From NCBI GenBank assembly GCA_037974665.1, contig CM075773.1:64448763-64512762 (forward strand): a DNA stretch of 64,000 nt. Reading direction: 5' to 3'. Source of the DNA: Ehretia macrophylla. Lineage: Eukaryota > Streptophyta > Magnoliopsida > Boraginales > Ehretiaceae. The position numbers were made by a program, and so were the translations under genes. Positions within the stretch are counted from its first letter, which is position 1, and each line of letters starts with the position of its first letter. Under the pieces are notes generated by a model, which was not told where the DNA came from, searched no databases, and saw only the letters and a list, made by a program, of their open reading frames with translations. This document shows, piece after piece, positions 47,311 through 60,106 of this stretch.

Positions 47311-49255
47311 AGGGAAAAGGACATTTTGCTCCCTCAACTTTGTGCAAAAGGCCATTTTGGTCTCTCATGTATGAAAAATACCGACTTTAATCCTTCATTT
47401 TAACTCTTGTTAGTCTAATGTTAAAGGTCAAACCTTTGACCTTGTTAAAAGACAGTATTACCCTTGTACATTTTGGACATGAAAGAGAGAGAGACAAAAA
47501 AAAATATATATATATAGTGTAATAGTCGTTGGGTTAAGCCGTTGAAACCCAATGGCTATTTTGGCATGGCTGGGTATAAATTCTTTTATACCCAGCCATG
47601 CCTAGGTCTTGATCTCATTTCTTTTTATTTTATTTTAATTTTATTTTCCATATCTTTTCCTTCAATTCTGCTTGTTGCATCATAAAAATTAAAAAAAAAA
47701 TCTTGGAGGCCAAAAGTCACAAAAATATATTCGAAAAATTTGCTCAAATGTCTAAAATATAATCATTATTATCAATTGTTAGGGAATATGTAAACGGCAA
47801 TTTGATTAAATTCAAAAACAAAAGATGTTGTTATACAAAACTAGTGTTTGTATCAGAATCTTGCGACAATCTATTTAAACTATATTTATTTTTTGCTCGA
47901 GATCAAAATGCTCATTTTATAGATTTTGGCTACCCGATTATCTATTCAAACGACAATTGACATAATTCTCTAGAGACATTGATGACAACCAGACCCGGCC
48001 CAAGCTATGGGCAGCTTGGGCCGGTGCCCAAGGCCACCTTAGATTGGGGGCCCCAAGTTAAAAAAAAAAAAATACTAACTTAGTAAAAAAATGTTAAACG
48101 GTTAGCACTTAATCGATTTTTGAACTATTGAAGGCCAGTACTTAAACGATTTTTGTTTATTGTGATATTAATTTTGCATATAATATAAGAAAGCAGGGTT
48201 GGCCCAAGAAAAAAAGCATAGAGGTATACATTCAACTCTTCTTTTTATTTTTTTATGTGATAAATTTTGATATTGTTTACATACTTATATATATCTTAAC
48301 TTGAAATAATTAATTTTTTTACTTATATTCATTTTTTTAATTAATTTTTGTTATATGCAATAGACTTAATAAATCTTAATTATTAAGGCCCAAGAAATAT
48401 GCTGAAGAAAGACTTAATAAAGAGAAAGAACATTGGAGAAATTTCCTTTTATTTGTAGTGATTATTTTAGTAGAAAATTTAGAGTTTTTTTTATTGAGAA
48501 AAAACTTAATTATTAAGACCCATATTTAGATGATCGCTCAAGGTCCCCAAATTGTTTGAGATGGCCCTGAAGACAACAACACATAACAGTCGAGCAACAA
48601 AATAGAAAATATAAATTACAAATTTCTCAAGTTTAACATCATACTCTTTGAAATAGTACTAGTTATGATGCTGATAAACATGAAAATATAATGTAACTTC
48701 CAAATGTAATTCATTTAATATGTAGTATTTATCGTTTACAAAAGGTGCATGTATAAGAACTGACAAGGCTACTAATATAATTGCTCATATGCAAAATGCA
48801 AAATGCAAAAAGATATTTGTAGATCTCAAAGTTTTGAAAAATTAAACTACAACTAGAATAGCATCCTATAGATATAGTTTGTAGTTTAATCCTTCAATAT
48901 ATATTGCAAAGAGTTTTTGCTTTGCTTGTCTGTGTGTGTTAAGCTCCTATCGTGTTTTGTCTAAAGGTGATGGATGACAAAAAGCAAAATGTCATGTCAC
49001 CTAAAAAAAAATTAAGCAACAAAGTTGAGTTCAGTTTGTCGGCAAAAAAAAGGGAGTACTATTGTGGCACTTCCCTGGCCATCCATTTCGAACCAGTTTC
49101 TTGGGTTTTTTTTTTGCTAAAAGACTTATTTACCCTTATCAAAGTTAAGTTTAACGAAAGAAATTTAACAGAAGGACTAAAGTGGGCTTTTCCCATACGT
49201 GAGGGACCAAAATGGCCTTTTGCACGGAGTTGAGGGAGCAAAATGTCATTTTCCC

Positions 49256-49256
<1 letters not shown>
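47311..49256. mobile_element. 1.9-kb element with long inverted repeats in a TA microsatellite
   Basis: Starts AGGGAAAAGGACATTTTGCT and ends AAAATGTCATTTTCCCT, the inverse. Arms of about 150 bp include CATTTTGGTCTCTCA / GAGGGACCAAAATG and are structurally like the other foldbacks. It lies in TATATA repeats, so a 9-bp TSD is possible but not provable. About 580 bp of the interior is a later hAT insertion. The remaining interior has no recognisable transposase. Confidence 0.8.
47990..48569. mobile_element. hAT-like non-autonomous element nested in the foldback
   Basis: Starts CAGACCCGGCCCAAGC and ends GATGGCCCTG. The flanks are ATGACAAC (47982-47989) and AAGACAAC (48570-48577), an 8-bp TSD with one mismatch. 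CAGGGCCGGCCC-type ends are common in plant hAT elements. No ORF of note. Confidence 0.7.

Positions 49257-49311
<55 letters not shown>
49257..49311. repeat. TA microsatellite
   Basis: Nearly pure TA repeat with two TG interruptions. Confidence 0.9.
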
Positions 49312-49317
<6 letters not shown>

Positions 49318-49318
<1 letters not shown>

Positions 49319-50290
49319 TTAGTCTTTATTGTTTTCTAAAAGATTTTAATTTAATCCCTACCATCAAAAAGTTAGTCAAATCTAACGAAACAATGGTAAA
49401 ACGAGCACCATTGTTTGCGGCCAAAGTTGAAAAGTTATTTTATGTTCAATTTAGTTCCTAATGTTTTCATATAAAATTTAAATTAGTACTCAATGTTTAA
49501 AAAAAATTCATAATAGTCTCCAAAATTTTACATATAATATCAATTTTGTCCCTATTGTTTGTCAACATTTTCAGTGTAGTCCCTTTTACCAAAATAGTTA
49601 AAAAAACCTCTTGAATATTTGTCTGTACTGCAAAAAAATGACTTCTTTCCATCCTCAATCCAAATAAACGCATAAGAATAATATAAAACAAAGTCATCAA
49701 AATGCATATAAATATAAAATAAAATCATAATCATAAGCATACAATCAATAACAATATCAATGAAGCAATGATGGTGCACTAATCCATGGTGGAGATTGTA
49801 ACTTTTTGAATTTTCCCATTTATCACTCTATTTTTGATATTTTATTAACTTGGACTTGTTTGCTCTTGTGTGTATGGACATGTGTTTGTGTGTGTGTGGT
49901 TGTGTGCATGAATATGTGTGTTTTTGCAATAGAGACTAATTTGAATATTTTGTGAAATAAAATGGACTAATGTGAATATTTTGTGAAATAATAGGGATGA
50001 ATATGATATATATTCAAAGGATATGTTGGTAATTTTTTAATTATATAAGAACAATTTAGGCATTTAACATAATTTTCATCAGATTTGACTAACTTTTTTA
50101 CGGCATGGACTAAATTGAAATCCTTTTTGAAAATAATAAAGATTAAATTGGCTAATTTTAAGCAATATGGATGAATTTAATTATTATTTTTAAATAATAG
50201 GGGTTAAATTGACTAATATTGAATAATAGAGATGAATTTGAAATTTTGGACAAATTAACAATAAGAACCATTTATGCAATTTTTCCTATA
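49318..50290. mobile_element. Worn foldback element
   Basis: TAGTCTTTATTGTTTTC, then GTTAGTCAAATCTAACGAAA (49320-49390), reappears inverted at about 50070-50160 (ATCAGATTTGACTAAC, then AAAATAATAAAGATTAAA). The outer left part seems to be missing, so the left boundary and TSD are not defined. Confidence 0.55.
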
Positions 50291-50590
50291 TTATATGTAA
50301 CAAAGATGAAGAATTACATATACTCTGATCTAATATATTTGATGTTTCCATTTCTTTGTTAATGATAGGGTGACAATTATAATTTTTTTAATAAAATTAT
50401 TTATACTCATGTTATAAATAACTTTGGAACATTTTTGTTCATATCTAGCTTCAAACACGGGGTGCACGTAAGTTTACCTTTTTCTATGACACTATATTAA
50501 CCTTAAACAAAACAATTTAAACTTAAACTAGGAAAAGGGAGTTGATACATCTATTTATCAGAGACGTTTTTAAAAAATTAATGGGTTTTA

Positions 50591-52089
50591 TGTCTAAAAC
50601 TTATATTTTAATGATAACAAATTTTAGTTAGCTGTGATTAAAAGGTGTGATTGTGCCTATCTATCATATACGTTTAAATTCATAGTTTTATGTCTCTTGA
50701 GCTTAATGTACGATTCACTTGAGACAAATGAGATTGCTTGTATGATTAGTGGAAAACGAAAAGTTTTGCATGAAGAAGAAAGTTGTCTTGATCGAGTGAT
50801 GATGCAAGAGGAAAGAAGAAAATGAACAAAGATACATCGTAAGCTCATGAGGACTTGAAGAAAAGAAAAGACTCAAAGACGATGTAGTCTCATAAAGATA
50901 AGAAGGGTCAAACAAGGGTGGCGGCTGCCTATTTATGTCGTTTGCCATATATAGATTTCTTGTTTCAAGTTCTTAGTGTTATTTTCTTTCAATTGTTTCA
51001 AAAATCTTTTCACAAAAGGTTTGAAATGTTTTTAGGTGGTTAAATGATCTCAAGTGTTAAAATGGTTTTAAAGAGTGTTTTCAAAATCATTATGCTGAAA
51101 TAGTGTAGCACAACTACCTTTACTAGAAATTGGTATCGAATGATAACTCAACAACACAGTCAACCGGCAAAGATAGAATTGTCTAGGTTTTCCCAGAAGA
51201 CTTTCTGATCAATCGACAGTCAACCAATATAGTTAGTTTGTCTAGCAAGCTTTTTGGATGACCAACCGGTCGATCGACAAGCTCGACCAACAAAGTCAAT
51301 TACTTTGTCTCTCTGTCAAATAAGCTAGCGGTCAATCGACAACCTTAACTACTAGTGTCATATTTTTTGAAAAACTAATTGTTTTAAATCCATTGAAATA
51401 GTTCTTTAAATACCCAACCACGTCCATCTTGCAAAACTACCTCTTCCAACTACAAGCATTCAAACTCTAAGCTTTCAAAGGTTTTATGGTTCACTTATCA
51501 CATCAATCTTGAACTAACAATTGCAAATCTTTGAGCATTCAAGATAATTTATTTGTATTATCCACTCATTTGGGAGTTGTATCTTTGTACCCAAATTTTA
51601 TACTCGATATTTGTGTTTGTATATATTCTTGTGCTCTAGTATAGGATTGAGATAATCCATTATAGAAAAAAGAGTATAGAAAATTCTAATAGTGTTGGGA
51701 TTGCACTATACGGTCCTTTGTTGGGTCAAAGGGTTGTAAAGAGTAGGTTTGTGCTTCACCTACAATACTTAAATGAGCATTGAAGTTTCCAATGAAGACT
51801 TTGGAAAATCCTAAGGACATTGGGTGGTAGACTAAGATTTCAGAAGTTCGAACCACTTGAAAATCTTGTATTTAGTCATTCATCTCCCTACTCTTTTCAA
51901 AATTAATATATATTGCATGCATATATTGTGCTTGATAAATTTGCTAAGTCAATATATTGTTTAATTGAGAATTTTAAATTACTGATTTGTTCTCATAATC
52001 ATAATTCACACCCCTTCACCCCCTCCCCCTCCCCCTCCCCCTCCACCTCCACTCCCCTTCTCCCAACCTCCTAGATACTTGTGCCAACA
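50591..52089 (+). mobile_element. Probable Sirevirus-type copia LTR (solo or truncated)
   Basis: The sequence opens TGTCTAAAACTTATATTTTA followed by ATGATAACAAATTT. It contains CGACAATCGAC-like direct repeats around 51150-51340, a TATA-like TTTAAATACCC at 51411, and late blocks such as GCATGCATATATTGTGCTTG. It ends in a C-rich tract and GTGCCAACA. This order resembles Sirevirus LTRs. No TSD or internal coding region is found, so boundaries are approximate. Confidence 0.5.
52018..52052. repeat. CCCCCT microsatellite
   Basis: Tandem CCCCCT units near the end of the LTR-like region. Confidence 0.85.
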
Positions 52090-52854
52090 AAAACTTATCT
52101 CCTACTTCATTCATATAATTAACAAAAGAAAGGAGGTTAGAATTGAGCTATGATCCAGAGCTCTTTTAGACAAAAAAAAAAAAAGAAAAAAGAAAGAAAG
52201 AAAAAAAAAAAGGGGGCTCACAAGACGGTCAAATTATCCTATTAGCAATCTTTGAAAATTGGTTATAACTTCTTAAAAAATAATATTTCTCAAAGCAATA
52301 GTTCCGTTTGTTGTAGATACAAACAACACTATTTAGAAGGCTGAATAGATTTGAAATTTGGCTTTAAAAATAGTTATTGCTTAAATGAGATGTTGCATAA
52401 AACTAAAAATTGAAGACAATTTTATATCCTTGATCCTTTTTCTAAAAGTTGTTAGTTGTCATATTACATGTAAGAGAAGCAATTTTGTCTCGTTGAACAA
52501 ATAGAAAATTAATCAGGATTTCCTAAAGCTATAAGTAGAATGCTAAACACAATCCTAATCATTGTTCATATGATAAAGGTTTGGAAAATCAAATACTAGC
52601 TAGATACATATGATAAAGTTGGCAACAACTATAAAGTAATGAAACAGATCATTGCAAAAGTTCTATACTAATCTTGACTTAACGACAACAAAAACATCAT
52701 GCATTACTCAGGATGTTTTTGCCTAATATGATTATTCACTGTAAAGAGTCTTCATAACACAATAGTTGGTGCAACAACAACAACAACAACAACAAAAAAA
52801 AAAAACTTAATCTTGACAGATACGTACTTTTTTTTCGTTTGAATAATTATACTT

Positions 52855-52992
52855 TATGTCTCCTCTTCACCCTTTCACCCTTTCACCATTCCTTTGTATG
52901 GTAAAAAATCATATATTAAAATGGTGAATCTCTCTTGTATATGCTAAAAAAATTATTATACAAAAAAGATAAAAGGGTAAAGAGGTAATATA
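52855..52992. mobile_element. Possible small MITE
   Basis: CCTCTTCACCCTTTCACC at the left and AAAAGGGTAAAGAGG at the right form a terminal inverted repeat about 135 bp apart. No TSD was resolved. Confidence 0.35.
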
Positions 52993-53538
52993 TAAGAATG
53001 TGTTTTTTTTTCTTCTTATTTTTCTTCTTTAGGAGTCGCTTAATTTGTCAACCAATGATTCAATTATTGATGAAATCTATTTTTGCTTTCCTTGTTCCCT
53101 CCCCCAACTATTGCGTTCTTCTCTAGAATTTGAAGGTTAGGATTCAAGCGTCTAAGATGTCTCACATGTTTTGAAGACATTCTCTAATTTATTTTTATAG
53201 CAATGATTGCTATATATTATTATCTTTTTGAGTTGATTTTGTTTTCGACGATAGATTTATATCTAGCTTTTATATGTGTGGAGGTTACATGCATAGTCAT
53301 ACCTAAGACAAGAATTTTGATCTTTTTAATGAAACAAGAAATTTCTGAAAATGCTTTTATCTTGCTACGGTTCAACTATACCAGACGCTTTGGCTGCATA
53401 TGATTATGCGAGACGGTCCAACTAAAGTATAACTATGCCAAACTATCCAATTGAAAAAAGTAGATCTCATATGTACGTAGAACACACATAAAACTATATA
53501 TATGTGAGTCAGATAATACGACTATGGGAAGGAAGTCC
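52993..53538. other. Intergenic, no gene
   Basis: A 66-residue ORF (53203-53403) is hydrophobic at its start but has no recognisable family or context. Nothing else is supported. Confidence 0.4.
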
Positions 53539-53546
53539 CACCCTTC

Positions 53547-53871
53547 CACTGGCGGAGGCATGATAAAAATATTAAAATTTCTATGTATTTTTTAAAAAAA
53601 ATTAGATATTTATGTATTTTTAGTTTTAAAAAAAATTAATTAGCCCCCACTGAAAAATAAAAGTACTCGTATAGTTCAAAAATTATAGATTTTAGCCCCC
53701 ATTGACCCATAAAAACGTTAAAATTTTTATATATATATTTTTTAAAAATTAGATATTTATGTCTTTTTAGTTAAAAAAATTAATTAGCCCCCACTAAAAA
53801 AAAGATATTCGTATAATTCAAAAATTATAAATTTTAACCTCACTAATAAAAATTTCTGACTCCGCCCCTAC
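53547..53871. mobile_element. hAT MITE with 8-bp TSD and internal tandem repeats (copy A)
   Basis: Perfect 8-bp repeats CACCCTTC (53539-53546 and 53872-53879). The termini are CACTGGCGGAGGC and CTCCGCCCCTA. The interior is built of about 150-bp tandem units with the phrase TTAATTAGCCCCCACT. Opposite in orientation to the copy at 54793. Confidence 0.88.
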
Positions 53872-53879
53872 ACCCTTCC

Positions 53880-54784
53880 TTTAAAATAATGTCATTCTTG
53901 CACTATTCTTGATATCATGTGAGTAGTTACGCATTTCAGGTAATGCAAGAAACTCTAAGAAGTGCATGCATTCTCATTTACATTCAGGGAAGCAGTCGAG
54001 GACGTGGAATTTGAAGGCTATGTTATCCCTTTAGGGTTGGGAAGGTTCTTCCTCTTTTTAGAAGCATTCATCATTCCGAAGATTTCTTCCCTCATCCCGA
54101 AAAATTCGATCCTTCAAGATTTGAGGTAATTGTTCAAGTTACTTGTCGTCTACTGCTCAAGACTGATCAGAAATGGGCTTTTTATTTTAAAGGTTAGTTT
54201 AAAAACGTCATGAGTTTTACATTTTTTATTTTTAGTACGTGAGGTGAGACTCACATCATATAGAAAGACATTTTTAAAACCAAACGTTTTGAAGTTATTT
54301 CCGTCGTGGAAATATAAGTTTGTCAATTTTTAGATTACCTTTGGTTGGGTCATTTCCAAATAATTATATGAATCTTCCTCCAACTTTTGACAAACAAGAT
54401 TGTGAAATCTTGGAAAGAAACAGGATATCAACTACCGTAGTCCATTTGATCTCATGTCCTTTTCTTTTTCAATGGCCATGAATTTTTTTTGAAAATGTTT
54501 TACGAACTCATATAAGTGGTCTTAGACCTCAGGATGTATAAAAAGTATGATCTAAAGTTAGTCAGATATAAAATTTATTAAAATTAATCTGAAAAAAATA
54601 ACTTTTCGAACTGATTCAAATTCCATGCATGAGCAAATTTACTGTTCAAACCCCAAATGCTCCACTAGACTAATTCCGTGATGCTCCTGTATGTTTCATG
54701 CTACTAATGTTGAACGATGAATATATTACCCCAAAAGAAACTAAGAAAACATGAACATTCACTTATTCTCTAATTCACATACAT
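53880..54784. other. Intergenic between two hAT MITEs, no gene
   Basis: No coding support. About 54540-54660 resembles 36950-37050. Confidence 0.4.
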
Positions 54785-54792
54785 GATATAGT

Positions 54793-55284
54793 CAGGGGCG
54801 GAGTTAGAAATTATTATCAGTAGGGGTTAAAATTCATAATTTTTGAATTATATGAGTATTTTTTTTCTTCAGTGGGGTTAATTAATTTTTTTAATTAAAA
54901 ATACATAGATATTTAATTTTTTTTCAAAAAATACATATAAATTTTAACGTTTTTATGAGTCGGTGAGGGCTAAAATTCATAATTTTTGAACTATATGAGT
55001 ACTTTTATTTTTCAGTGGGGGCTAATTAATTTTTTTTAACTAAAAATACATAGATATCTAATTTTTTTTCAAAAAATACATAGAAATTTAAACATTTTTA
55101 TGAGTCAGTGGGGGCTAAAATTCACAATTTTTGAACTATACGAGTATTTTTATTTTTCAGTGGAGACTAATTAATTTTTTTAACTAAAAATACATAAATA
55201 TATAATTTTTTTAAAAAAAATACATAAAAATTTTAATAATTTTTATGTGCAGCCCCCACTCGCCCTACTGTGCTTCTGCCAGTG
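54793..55284. mobile_element. hAT MITE with 8-bp TSD and internal tandem repeats (copy B)
   Basis: Perfect 8-bp repeats GATATAGT (54785-54792 and 55285-55292). The termini are CAGGGGCGGAGTTAG and CTTCTGCCAGTG. Three roughly 150-bp tandem units (phrase GGGGGCTAATTAATTTTTTT) fill the interior, one more than in copy A, which explains the length difference. Confidence 0.9.
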
Positions 55285-55292
55285 GATATAGT

Positions 55293-56009
55293 AATATGTT
55301 GCATGGAATGTGTAAGTATATTTTCATAATATTAATATGTTACGAGTTGAATTTAATAGTTATAAATTAATTATATTCTATTACAACGTATTAATATTTT
55401 ATAGAAGGTTAATCTTGTTCGTAACGTTACGAGGAGGACTAAAGTGCACGCGGAGAGTAGTGCGTGGGGAAGCATGAAAGAAATGGTGTAAGTTGGGGCG
55501 GCCAGGGCGTGAGCCGACAGGGATTAGTGGTGGCCTACACAACGGCGCTAAAGTTGAAGACCATGACTCGTTGCAGCTCTTCATTGGTTACTTTCGAGAA
55601 AAACAAAAAAGAATATTCCACGCCGGTTTTGCTCTTTTTTTTTTTATATATTTTTATATATATTTTTTTATTATTTATTTATTTTTACCCATGACGCAAA
55701 TCTCGGACCTTTTCTAAATTATATTAAGATGATGGATTTTGTTTTGGTGGTGGGTCATGCAACAAAATATTTTGAGAGTTCGAGGTCGTATTCGACTGAT
55801 GTTTTTTTGATCTTGAAGAAAAACAAAAGTATTGGGTTGTCTAATCCTGACAAAAGAAAAAGTGATACCATGAAGAGTAAATGGTTGAGGTTATCATTAG
55901 TTTTTTTACCCCTTAAGAAAGTAAAACTTTCATTAGGATTAGAAAATTACAAATAGATAGATTTGGCTCCACTATAATTAAATTCTTTACAATTTTATAT
56001 AATTATTAT
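55293..56009. other. Intergenic, no gene recognised
   Basis: A more GC-balanced block at 55440-55600 yields overlapping short ORFs without domains, followed by T-rich sequence. Confidence 0.4.
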
Positions 56010-57031
56010 TCTGATTAATGTTACATGTCATTAAATATCATCAACGGATTATATTAGTCTGGCTAAATTATCTTTCTAACTATGATTAGAAAGCATTAAA
56101 TACCAAATCTAAACTATTATATTTAATTAGTAAAACAAATATGGAAGCCATATTTAGCTTTTGAAGCCATAGTTTTTTTTTTCCTCCAAAAAATATTACA
56201 TGAGCATTTTTTATGGCAAGTGGTTTATGGTTTTTAAACTCTTGAGAAAAAAGATATTTTTTGCTTTAATTATAGGCTCAGTCAAGAATGCACAAAGTGT
56301 TTAGTGTGAAAAATAAACGATCTTTAAAATTTGGAGAAATATCTATAGAAGTTGGACAAAAAAAATTTAAGCCATTAGATTTTTGCTCCAAGAAGTCATA
56401 TGATTTATTTTTTTAAATAAAAATGAAAAATAAAAGAAGCCATATAATATTTGCTCCAACTTGTCTAGTGAAGCTTAAAAAGCCTTACGATTCTGGTTCA
56501 TCATTTAAAGAGAAAGTAAGAAAGACGAAAAAGGCTTTAAAATTATATGTGTGTATATATATATAAAATGAGAGTAGGTAGCATTTCTTATTGTTACAAT
56601 TGAAGCAATTATAGCCAAACAACTTTAAACAAATTTCATTTACATAATTTTAGAGATACCCATTATTATTATTATTTTACTTAGATCACATTTAAACACT
56701 GCAAAACAATTATTTTTTCGTGCTTCTCTAACTTGTTCTTTATAAAGCTTCAAACCTTTTGTTTATTGCTTTTGTTTTTTATTTGAGCTGACTTGTGTTG
56801 ATAGTAAAGTTAATAACTTTATTTGTGATTATCTTAAATTTTAGTGAATCGTTATTCTTGGGCATGAATGGATTTTTTTTTAGAATCATATGTTTCCATA
56901 TTTATTTTGCTAATTAAATATGGTAGTTAAGATTTTGGAATTTAATGGTTTCTAACCATGGTTGAAAAATTAGTTTAATAAGATTAATATAGTCCGTAGA
57001 TGATATTTAGTGACACTTGACATTTATCGGG
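56010..57031. mobile_element. About 1-kb element with 140-bp inverted repeats
   Basis: The left arm (56010-56160) includes TCATTAAATATCATCAACGG and CTAACTATGATTAGAAAGC; the right arm (56880-57031) carries diverged complements in reverse order. The flanks ATAATTATT (55999-56007) and ATAACTATT (57032-57040) may be a 9-bp TSD with one mismatch, offset by two bases on the left. No transposase is recognised. Confidence 0.65.
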
Positions 57032-57040
57032 ATAACTATT

Positions 57041-59416
57041 GCTTAGAATTGTAGAAAAATAAATTGTAGAGGAACTAAGTCCCAAATAGTTGACCTCAAG
57101 TCAATTGGGCTCATAGGAGAAAAGAACAAATGATAGTGTGACAAAGGCTGAAACAAAGATAAAGAAAAACTGGAAACATGATGGTCCAGAAAAAAAAAAA
57201 AAAAAATTACGATTAATGGGCCAAGCCCAAGACAAAACACAGGACCGGGAAGTCCAAACACAAGAACCGAAATAGTTGCCCTACCAGAAGAAACCCCTCT
57301 TGGTTTTTGCTAAGACAAAGTGGCCTCAGTATTTTGCATCGCAACTTTACCGTTTATACAGATCATCATATAGCCTAAAGAATTTAGTAGATCAAAAAAT
57401 TCAGACTGGGCATCAGAAATGACTCACTAGACATTGATACGGGTAAAATTAGATTTTATATAAATAGACGAAATTAACTTTAAAACTATCGTAATAAATA
57501 AACTCAAGAATATCTCAAAAAGTTGGAACCATCACGGGACATGTGACGGCCCCTAGACACTTGAGATTTTCTATAAATATGTGAGTCCTCTTACAAAGGA
57601 CGGTAATTCATTTTTAGGACAGATGCACCCTAAAATGCTTTCTTTCTCTTTCATCTCTCTAGATGGCTTTATTCTCATGAGCAATATTGCATGATTCTAT
57701 TAATTTTGTAGATTTGCTACCTTCATCCAGTAACAATTTTATTTTCAATAAGGTGCTCCACTCTTGACTCTAGCTAATCTAAACGACCTATTTCAATATT
57801 GAAAGCGGAGTGACAAAGTATTACCTTCATGAGCCTTGATGTCTATCATCCTTTGATTCCTTTCTCCTTCAATCTTTCTAGTATAACAGAATTTTATCAC
57901 ATATACGAGAGACGAATGAGTAAAGAGATAAAAAAGTGACGATTTTTATGCATTGCACGGGTTTTCTGCATATGAAGTTTGGCATATAATAATAGAATAT
58001 GAGGACATAATCAGCGATAAGTGATGATTGAGGTGGTCTAATGCACTTGTTGGGTAAGTCTTATGTCCGGAACTCGTTTATTCGGTCAGAACTAAAAATG
58101 TGAACCCCACAATATTGAGTTCACCTCTTTTATACCAAAAGCAAACTTTTTCACTACCTGCTTCCTTGAACAGGTGAGGACATTATAGGCAGTCCTTATA
58201 ATTGGTTCGCTCCATTTTCACCTAACCTTTACCACCATTTCTGCTTTCTTGCTTTCATCCCATGACGAATTGCTTAGGTAACAAACTAAAACTGAAATCG
58301 TCGCAATTGCACGAGTTGATGGCCGGATTAACTATCAGTAACTCTTATAAAAATCAAATTTTAACAGATACATTATAAACTTCGTAATCGACTTATAATC
58401 AAATCAAATACTTGTCAACTTCGGTTTAAACTTTATATGCAATATCATAATAAAGAACCATCGTTTCTTAATCAAGTTTATAATTGTATATGATGTCCTT
58501 TAACTTTAATTTAAATCCTACCCGCTATCATCCTAAAAAAAACCTCGTATTATCTTCTTAGTTCCAAAAAACTGATACATTTGTTTTGTGCGCCACTCAT
58601 ATCTCTTTTTGTTTGAATCAAGGGGTCAAAAAGTCATTATCTGCCGGCATATTTGTAGTGGAGCACCTTCACTTGCAAGAGAAGATTAGGCTAAACTGTA
58701 GAGTAACTTTTAACTTTCTTATTCTATAACTTGCAAACTGCTTAAATTGTAGTGCAAATTTCTTCTTTAGCTGAAATATCATCATATATTCTACAAAAGT
58801 GCAACGAGTAAGACATCTTTTTTACTCACAAAGTGCAGCCGGATGTCCCAATACATGCACCACGTCAATTAAGGGAGAGACTCAAACTTGAAACCTTAAA
58901 TTCAAGAGTCAACACCTTTACCGTTTGTTTTTCACCCTTGCCAATGAGTAAGAAAGCCATAAATCTTATACATTGAAGTAGAGGTTCAAAATGGAGCAAG
59001 ACTTGCCAACTCCGTGGCAAATATCATCTCCCCTTCATCTAATGAATCAAGAAAGAAGTTAAAACCTCTTACTAAAATAAAAGCTAAAAGGGAAAAAACC
59101 TCACTTCCCCCAGACGCTAAATCTTAACTAGGTGTACATGACACAGTTGAACGCCTTTGCACGGCCGATTTCAGAGACACATACTGCTACACCAGTCATA
59201 TTCTGCGGTTTGTAAAGTCAAGCGATATGTGAAATATCTCGATACACTGCGGCCTACATAGTCATATTGGCCATTTACAGAACATTGGCGAAGGAAAAGA
59301 AGAAGAAGAAGATGAATAGCAAAAAAAGGAAAAGACAAGAAAAATGGAAAGATTACAAGACTTTTAAGTAAAGCTCAATACTAATACAAGAGAAAACTGA
59401 AGAGAGGTATTCTTAC
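57041..59416. other. Intergenic, possible LTR remnant, downstream of TMX2-like gene
   Basis: About 57480-57780 has a TATA-like CTATAAATATG at 57571 followed by a pyrimidine-rich leader, reminiscent of a plant LTR promoter, but no termini are found. No coding gene. The right end (about 58900-59416) may hold further 3' UTR of the minus-strand TMX2-like gene. Confidence 0.3.
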
Positions 59417-59464
59417 CATTCTTGGCAAAGTAATGTCTTAAAGAGTATGTTCATCACCTTGAAG
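59417..59464 (-). other. Possible 3' UTR exon of the TMX2-like gene
   Basis: On the minus strand a 48-bp block is bounded by TTCTGCAG before and GTAAGAAT after, good acceptor and donor sites. It lies 643 bp past the stop codon. It could be a spliced 3' UTR exon or an alternative terminal exon. Confidence 0.3.
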
Positions 59465-60106
59465 CTGCAGAACGAAAAGTCTAATTATCACCGTGATAAT
59501 AAATTATATCACTGACATGAATTTGAAATGATTTTGCAGAAAATTGTTCCCTTTGATTTAAAGCATGACAAGCATATGATATTAAGATAAAGCAGTTATA
59601 GAGTGGCTGCACTAGAATTTCCAATAATGTCAGAGATACACCTTAAAACACATTCTTCTCGATTTCGAGCATATAATCGATTTCTTGCAAATTCTTCAGT
59701 CCCATGATTTAATATTTTAATTAAAGAATCTGCAATCATTTTTCGTAAAGAAATGAAGTTGTTTTTTCCTTCTTAAATCTAGGTCAACATCAGCACCTAG
59801 AAATTGATTTGATAGTCTTATTTGCGATTTGTCAAAATCCAAAGGTACCCCAAAAGTTAATGTTTAGCTTTTCTAGTGGTTACCCCTAGCATTGACCTTA
59901 TTGTGGAAAAGTATTTCAGGCTCCAAACTATAGAAAACTGACGGTGAAAGCTTCAGGCAACAGCACGTACAAAATGCTTTAAAGGAAAATGTGCGCAAAT
60001 GCAAAGCGCTTTAGATAGCAGTTTAAGAAACAAATATGGAATAGTAGCAATTCTAATTCAATCAGTAAAAGTTCTCCGACAAAAGATATCAGTTTCCCAA
60101 TATTAC

